From Arsenophonus sp. (GTDB lineage: Bacteria > Pseudomonadota > Gammaproteobacteria > Enterobacterales > Enterobacteriaceae), in assembly GCA_031446085.1 (NCBI GenBank), contig CP132901.1:124001-188000 (forward strand): DNA of 64,000 bases, in the 5' to 3' direction. Made by a program: the position numbers and the translations under genes. Shown here piece after piece: positions 59,279 to 64,000 of this stretch. Under the pieces are notes generated by a model. That model did not search any database, was not told the DNA's origin, and worked only from the letters and a program-made list of their open reading frames with translations. How positions within the stretch are numbered: position 1 is the stretch's first letter; each line of letters starts with the position of its first letter.

Positions 59279-61027
59279 ATGCGTACACGTTATTGTGGAG
59301 AGTTGAGTGATCAAGATATAGGTAAAAAAGTTATTTTATGTGGATGGGTTAATAGTTATCGTCATTTAGGTCAATTTATTTTTGTTGATTTAAGAGATAT
59401 TACAGGAATAGTGCAAATTTTATTTTTAAAAAATAATAATAATTTATTTTCTCAAGCAAAAAGAATAAGAAACGAATTTTGTATACAAATTTTTGGAAAT
59501 GTTTGTAGACGTAAAAAAAATAATGATAATATTAAAACTGGAACCATAGAAGTACAAGTTAACAACTTTATAATTATTAATAGTTCAGATCCATTACCAA
59601 TAGAAAATAAAAATAAAAATATAGAAGATTTGCGATTAAAATATAGATATCTTGATTTAAGACGACCTACCATGTTAAAAACATTAAAGGTTCGTTCAAA
59701 AATTACAAGTATTATACGTGAATTTTTAGAAAAAAATAATTTTTTGAATATTGAAACGCCTGTTTTAACAAAGTCTACTCCTGAAGGTTCTCGAGATTTT
59801 TTAATACCTAGTCGTATACATAAAAAAAAATTTTATGCTTTACCACAATCTCCGCAACTTTTTAAGCAATTATTAATGATTTCCGGTGTAGATAGATATT
59901 ATCAAATAGTTAAATGTTTTCGAGATGAAGACTTAAGATCTGATCGTCAACCAGAATTTACTCAAGTTGATTTAGAAATATCTTTTATGAATTCTATTAA
60001 AATACGTAAATTAATGGAAAAAATGATTAGATCTTTATGGAAAAAAATTTTAGGTATTGATATAGGAACATTTCCTGTTATTACATTTTTAGAATCAATA
60101 AAAAAATATGGTTCTGATAAACCAGATTTAAGAAATCCATTAGAGTTGATAGAAGTAACAGAATTATTTAAAAAAAATAATTATTTAAATTTTTTACCTT
60201 TTAAAATTCATGATCAGATTTCGATAATTTTATTATGTATTTCTAATAATACACTATTAAAATATGAAATATTAAATCAATATATTCAGAATGCTAAAAA
60301 AAAATATCAATTAGATTTATTTTGGATTCAAATTAATTCATTGGAGATAAATAATATAAAAATTCAATCTTCTATTAATTTTGAATTTCAAGAAAATAAA
60401 TTATTTTTAAATTTTTTATTGAATAATTTTCCAATTCATATTGGAGATGTGATTATTTTTGGGTTAGGTAAATATAATATTCTCAACAAATATATGGGAA
60501 AATTAAGAGTTGAAATGGGTAATATTTTAAATATTACAAAAAAAAATATATGGAAACCATTATGGGTTATAGATTTTCCAATTTTTAAAAAAGATTCAAA
60601 TGGTGTTTTACAATCTATGCATCATCCTTTTACAGCTCCTAAAAATTTTTGTATGTCAAAATTGAAAAGTAATCCATTGAATGTTATAGCTGATGTTTAT
60701 GATATGGTTATTAATGGATATGAAGTAGCTAGTGGATCTGTTCGTATTCATAAATACGAAATGCAAAGAATTATTTTTGATATTTTAAATATTAATAAAA
60801 AAGAACAAATGAATAAATTTGGGTTTTTTTTAAATGCTTTAAAATATGGAACACCACCTCATGCTGGTTTAGCATTTGGTTTAGATAGATTAGTTATGTT
60901 ATTAATGAACAAAAAAAATATCAGAGATGTCATTGCATTTCCAAAAACAGCTACAGCAAATTGTTTAATGACTAATACTCCAAGTAGAATTGATGATTCT
61001 ATATTAAAAGAGTTAAATTTAGTATAG
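59279..61027 (+). CDS. aspS: Aspartyl-tRNA synthetase
   Basis: AspS charges tRNA-Asp; a tRNA-Asp gene lies at 18151. It is a class II synthetase with an N-terminal OB-fold anticodon domain (RTRYCGELSDQDIGKKVILCGWV). Motif 1 is around NFLNIETPVLTKSTPEGSRDFL, motif 2 is FRDEDLRSDRQPEFTQVDLEISF, and motif 3 is HAGLAFGLDRLVMLL. Length is 582 residues (590 in E. coli). The bacterial insertion domain in the middle is diverged. It starts the aspS-yebC block, which in E. coli continues to ruvC; that gene is missing here. Confidence 0.98.
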   Translation: MRTRYCGELSDQDIGKKVILCGWVNSYRHLGQFIFVDLRDITGIVQILFLKNNNNLFSQAKRIRNEFCIQIFGNVCRRKKNNDNIKTGTIEVQVNNFIIINSSDPLPIENKNKNIEDLRLKYRYLDLRRPTMLKTLKVRSKITSIIREFLEKNNFLNIETPVLTKSTPEGSRDFLIPSRIHKKKFYALPQSPQLFKQLLMISGVDRYYQIVKCFRDEDLRSDRQPEFTQVDLEISFMNSIKIRKLMEKMIRSLWKKILGIDIGTFPVITFLESIKKYGSDKPDLRNPLELIEVTELFKKNNYLNFLPFKIHDQISIILLCISNNTLLKYEILNQYIQNAKKKYQLDLFWIQINSLEINNIKIQSSINFEFQENKLFLNFLLNNFPIHIGDVIIFGLGKYNILNKYMGKLRVEMGNILNITKKNIWKPLWVIDFPIFKKDSNGVLQSMHHPFTAPKNFCMSKLKSNPLNVIADVYDMVINGYEVASGSVRIHKYEMQRIIFDILNINKKEQMNKFGFFLNALKYGTPPHAGLAFGLDRLVMLLMNKKNIRDVIAFPKTATANCLMTNTPSRIDDSILKELNLV

Positions 61028-61112
61028 AGATTTAAAAAAAATAAAAAATATTGTTTTTTTGAAAAAAATGTTTTTTTTATCATAAGAAAATTGTATAAAA
61101 GAGATTATTGTC

Positions 61113-61823
61113 ATGTCTGGACATAGTAAATGGGCAAATACAAAATATCGTAAAGCAGCACAAGATTCAAAACGTGAAAAAAAAATTACTAAAATTATAC
61201 GTGATTTGTATTCAGCTAGTCGTTTATATGGAAATAATCCAACATCTAATTCTAAACTACGTGTTTTAATAGATAAAGCGTTATCAAATAATGTTAATAA
61301 AAGTGTTTTAAATAAAATTATTTTTAATAAAAAAAATGAAAAAGAAAAGCTACAGTCTATAACATATGAAGGTTATGGTCCAGGAGGTATTGCAATTTTA
61401 TTAAAATGTTTAACCAATAATAGAAAAAGGACTATTTCATATATACGTCATGTATTTAGTAAATACAATGCTAATTTAGGTATTTCTGGATCGGTATCAT
61501 ATTTGTTTGTTAAACGTGGACTTTTATCTTTTTATAAGGATAAAAATGAAGATAAATTATTAGAAATAGCATTAGAAAATGATATAGAAGATATTGAATT
61601 ATCTAATAATTATATATTTATATATACACATCCAAAAAAAATTTATGATATAAAAAATATATTAAATAAATTCGGATTTCAATCGATTAAAAATTTTATT
61701 ACAATTGTTCCAATAAAAAAAATTAAAATAGAAGAAAAAGAAATCGCGTTAAAATTAAATTCTTTTATTCAATCTTTAAAAAAAATTCACGATGTTGTAA
61801 ACGTTTATCATAATTATTTTTGA
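61113..61823 (+). CDS. yebC: YebC-family protein (transcription/translation-associated)
   Basis: YebC-family proteins were first described as DNA-binding regulators; members are now also linked to translation of proline-rich stretches. The 236 residues (246 in E. coli) begin with the signature [21 protein letters not shown]. The family block [29 protein letters not shown] follows, and the tail is diverged. It is 85 bases downstream of aspS. It overlaps the convergent znuB end by ten bases, which replaces the ruvCAB genes found there in E. coli. Confidence 0.95.
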   Translation: MSGHSKWANTKYRKAAQDSKREKKITKIIRDLYSASRLYGNNPTSNSKLRVLIDKALSNNVNKSVLNKIIFNKKNEKEKLQSITYEGYGPGGIAILLKCLTNNRKRTISYIRHVFSKYNANLGISGSVSYLFVKRGLLSFYKDKNEDKLLEIALENDIEDIELSNNYIFIYTHPKKIYDIKNILNKFGFQSIKNFITIVPIKKIKIEEKEIALKLNSFIQSLKKIHDVVNVYHNYF

Positions 61824-62623
61824 TATAAATTAATTTTTTCTTTATAAATATTGATTAGTAAAGAAAAAATAAATAATATACTGGTACATACTACAATAGA
61901 TGGTCCAGTTGGAGTGTCATAATTTGCTGAAATTATTAAACCTCCAGTTACTGAAAACATTCCAATTATTATGCTAATAATTGCTAATTGTTCAGGAGTT
62001 TTTGAAAATATTCTTGCTGTTGCTACAGGTAAAATTAATAAAGAAGTGATAATTAAAGCACCTACAAATTTCATGGAAATGCCAATAGTCAATGCAGTTA
62101 TTAACATCAGCAATAATTTTAATTTTTTTATTTTAATTCCATCCACAAAAGCTAAATCTTGATTAATTGTTATTAATAAAAATTTATTCCATTGACTAAT
62201 TACAGTTATAATAATAAGAAATACTCCAATAGCAATAAACAATATATCATTATTAGTTACAGACAATAGATCACCAAATAAATATATCATTAAATTTGTT
62301 CTAACATTTCCTATAATACTAACTATTAATAGACCTAATGAAAATGTTGTATGCGCTATAATTCCTAACAAAATATCAAGAGTTAATTGCTGATATTTTT
62401 CTAACCAATTTAATAAAAAAGCTAAAATTAGTGTAATACAAATAACTGTATAAAATAAATTTATATCAAATAGTATGCTTAATGCTACTCCTAATAATGA
62501 AGAATGTGCTAATGTATCACCAAAATATGATAATCTACGCCAAAATATAAAGGTTCCAAGAGGACCTGTAACAATTGTCAATAATATTCCAGCTGACCAG
62601 CCAGGTATTAATAATTCAATCAT
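61814..62623 (-). CDS. znuB: ZnuB, zinc ABC transporter permease
   Basis: ZnuB is the membrane permease of the high-affinity ZnuABC zinc importer. The 269 residues (261 in E. coli) form about seven to eight helices. Conserved features include [35 protein letters not shown] near the N-terminus, with the metal-coordination-related [27 protein letters not shown] lies in the second half. It is 35 bases downstream of znuC on the same strand. Its 3' end overlaps convergent yebC. Confidence 0.96.
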   Translation of the reverse strand: MIELLIPGWSAGILLTIVTGPLGTFIFWRRLSYFGDTLAHSSLLGVALSILFDINLFYTVICITLILAFLLNWLEKYQQLTLDILLGIIAHTTFSLGLLIVSIIGNVRTNLMIYLFGDLLSVTNNDILFIAIGVFLIIITVISQWNKFLLITINQDLAFVDGIKIKKLKLLLMLITALTIGISMKFVGALIITSLLILPVATARIFSKTPEQLAIISIIIGMFSVTGGLIISANYDTPTGPSIVVCTSILFIFSLLINIYKEKINLYQK

Positions 62624-62658
62624 ATTATTATATTATTATTTGATAGAAATATAAGCAA

Positions 62659-63312
62659 TCATTTATAGTAATCAGAAACTATTTTATGAAAGAATTCTTT
62701 TTTTACTTTGGAAAAATTGATTTGTTTATTTTTTATAAACAAAATTTTATTTGTTTTTTTCATGATTTTTTTAATATCGTGAGAAATAATAAATACAGCA
62801 CAATTAAATTTTGATCTAACAATTTCAATTAGATTATATAATTTTTTTTGTCCATTAATATCTAGATTTTTTGTAGGTTCATCTAGTACTAATAATTCTG
62901 GATTATCTAATAACGAACGAGCAAGTAAAACTTTTTGGATTTCTCCACCAGAAAGAGTGTACATTTGTTTATTTATTAAATATTCACCATCTACATAAAT
63001 TAATGTAGCAATGATCTCATCAATATTAACTTTTTTCAGAGTCATAAATCTTTTTACAGTCAATGGTATTGTCATATCTATAGAAAAAAATTGAGGAACG
63101 TATCCAATTCTTAAAGAGGACTTGTAAAATATTTTTCCATTTTTATATGGTAATAAACCTAAAATTATCTTAGCTAAAGTAGATTTTCCTACTCCATTTT
63201 TACCAATTACTGTTAATATATCTCTAGGATATAAACTAAAAGATATATTTTGAAGAAATAGAATTTTGTTTATATTAATAGAAATATTTTTTAATATTAA
63301 TAATGGTTGCAT
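62659..63312 (-). CDS. znuC: ZnuC, zinc ABC transporter ATP-binding protein
   Basis: ZnuC is the ATPase of the ZnuABC zinc importer. Walker A GKNGVGKST is at residues 37-45, the Q-loop sits in GYVPQFFSI, and the signature YTLSGGEIQKVLLARSLL, Walker B LLVLDEPTKNLD and the His switch FIISHDIKKI follow. The protein has 217 residues against 251 in E. coli; what is missing is the C-terminal tail beyond the nucleotide-binding core. It is divergent from znuA across a 71-base spacer with a Zur-like dyad. Confidence 0.95.
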   Translation of the reverse strand: MQPLLILKNISININKILFLQNISFSLYPRDILTVIGKNGVGKSTLAKIILGLLPYKNGKIFYKSSLRIGYVPQFFSIDMTIPLTVKRFMTLKKVNIDEIIATLIYVDGEYLINKQMYTLSGGEIQKVLLARSLLDNPELLVLDEPTKNLDINGQKKLYNLIEIVRSKFNCAVFIISHDIKKIMKKTNKILFIKNKQINFSKVKKEFFHKIVSDYYK

Positions 63313-63346
63313 AGTATAAAAAAATCTTGTAGCTTAAAAATATTTC

Positions 63347-63359
63347 TGATACATTATCA
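63347..63359. promoter_or_regulatory. Candidate Zur operator between znuC and znuA
   Basis: TGATACATTATCA is a perfect 5-3-5 dyad in the 71-base spacer between divergent znuCB and znuA. E. coli Zur binds an AT-rich palindrome at the same place. Similarity is limited to an AT-rich TGATA-type half-site, and such short dyads arise by chance in this background. Whether a zur gene exists in this genome is unknown from this window. Confidence 0.35.
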
Positions 63360-63383
63360 TGCTTATTTTTTAAAAACTATATT

Positions 63384-64000
63384 ATGTTGAAAAAAAAATT
63401 ATATATATTAATATTCTATTTTTTTTGTTTTCAATTAAATGCATTTGTAGTAACGTCAATACGACCTTTAAGTTTTATAGCATCTGCTATTACAGATGGT
63501 ATTACTGATGTTTACAGTTTAGTTCCTATTGGAAGTTCTCCTCATGATTATTCAATAAAAATATCTGACTTAAAAAAAATTAAAAATTCAGATTTATTAA
63601 TTTGGATCGGACCTAACTTAGAAAACTTTTTAATTAAAGTAATACATAATGTTCCAAAAAATAATGTTATTACATTAATGTATGATGTTAATATAAAAAA
63701 AATGTTATTAAAAAATAATTCTAATGATTTTGAGAATTTTTATAAAAAAAGAAGGTACCAAAAAATTGATGATCATCTTAATTTTCACAATGTTAATACA
63801 CATATTTGGTTATCTTCGGATATTGCATTCATTATTGCAAAAAATATTTATGAAAAATTAATTATTCTTTATCCAGAATATCAAAATAAATTAAATCATA
63901 ATTTAAATGTTTTTAAAAAAAATCTTAAAGATGTTAATAAAAAAATAAATGATGAGTTTTTTTCATTAAGAAATAAGAAATATTTTGTTTTTCATGATGC
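63384..64000 (+). CDS. znuA: ZnuA, periplasmic zinc-binding protein; 3' end outside the window
   Basis: ZnuA captures zinc in the periplasm and delivers it to ZnuBC. The frame is open from ATG 63384 to the window end (205 codons). It starts with a lysine-rich signal peptide with a Phe/Ile core (to about residue 20). The expected zinc ligands are visible: His in GSSPHDYSIKISDL, His in NTHIWLSSD, and the VFHDA segment at the window edge, which leads to the third site. The histidine-rich loop typical of many ZnuA proteins is nearly absent, with only a few scattered His residues (DDHLNFHNVN). The remaining C-terminal third is outside. Confidence 0.93.
   Translation, partial: MLKKKLYILIFYFFCFQLNAFVVTSIRPLSFIASAITDGITDVYSLVPIGSSPHDYSIKISDLKKIKNSDLLIWIGPNLENFLIKVIHNVPKNNVITLMYDVNIKKMLLKNNSNDFENFYKKRRYQKIDDHLNFHNVNTHIWLSSDIAFIIAKNIYEKLIILYPEYQNKLNHNLNVFKKNLKDVNKKINDEFFSLRNKKYFVFHD

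Overview
This window is a gene-dense, very AT-rich stretch (roughly four A/T bases in five by eye) of a reduced gammaproteobacterial genome. Nearly every gene has a recognisable Escherichia coli counterpart, and many blocks keep E. coli order: rnfA-rnfB-rnfC; dapF-yigB-corA; tsaE-mutL-miaA-hflK-hflC-purA; pgsA-tRNA-Cys-tRNA-Leu; trkH-hemG; rmuC-ubiE-ubiB; msbA-lpxK; rpsB through accA; aspS-yebC; znuA/znuCB. Together with spacers where genes such as xerC, uvrD, hfq, hflX, rnhB and ruvCAB should lie, this points to an obligate insect endosymbiont of the Enterobacterales. The lipid A genes (lpxA, B, D, K, msbA) argue against Buchnera. Wigglesworthia- or Blochmannia-type symbionts are plausible, but the sequence alone does not settle the genus.

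Layout. 1-1821 (minus): rnfC (cut by the window edge), rnfB, rnfA. 2134-12320 (plus): dapF, yigB, corA, tsaE, mutL, miaA, hflK, hflC, purA. 12384-14697 (minus): tRNA-Leu, tRNA-Cys, pgsA and an AlsT-type symporter. 15093-18055 (plus): cardiolipin synthase and a LysP-type permease. 18067-20557 (minus): tRNA-Trp, -Asp, -Glu, hemG, trkH. Then ubiD (plus), followed by ubiB, ubiE, rmuC and a DedA-family gene (minus). 26884-29403 (plus): a Nuc-type phospholipase-D nuclease, tRNA-Ser, rplM, rpsI, sspA. 29449-30793 (minus): tRNA-Gly, orn, ygfA. 30957-32136 (plus): coaD, tsaB. 32186-35806 (minus): lpxK, msbA, rlmB. 36030-38388 (plus): ychE, glnS. Then ugd and map (minus). 40605-61823 is a long plus-strand series: rpsB, tsf, pyrH, frr, dxr, uppS, cdsA, rseP, bamA, skp, lpxD, fabZ, lpxA, lpxB, dnaE, accA, aspS, yebC. 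The window ends with znuB, znuC (minus) and divergent znuA, cut by the edge.

How the genes fit together. The largest theme is the cell envelope: isoprenoid, phospholipid, lipid A and outer-membrane protein assembly, with UDP-glucose dehydrogenase. A second is quinone-linked redox chemistry (Rnf, UbiB/D/E, HemG). A third is ion and nutrient import (CorA, TrkH, ZnuABC, LysP, AlsT). The rest is core translation and replication.

The most interesting signal is a set of four genes (rnfC, miaA, nuc-like, ugd) whose reading frames are each broken exactly at a homopolymer of 9 to 15 A or T, while everything on both sides stays conserved. Changing one base in the tract gives 315 codons for miaA and 388 for ugd, close or equal to the E. 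coli lengths. This fits homopolymer frameshifts tolerated through RNA polymerase slippage, as known from other insect endosymbionts, or else homopolymer miscalls. Other notable features are a perfect 38-base palindrome just upstream of ubiD, a GC-rich hairpin between lpxD and fabZ, a ribosomal-operon-like tRNA trio without rRNA genes, and a secreted plasmid-type nuclease. I saw no insertion sequences, prophage or CRISPR array, and I did not find a clearly new multi-gene system.
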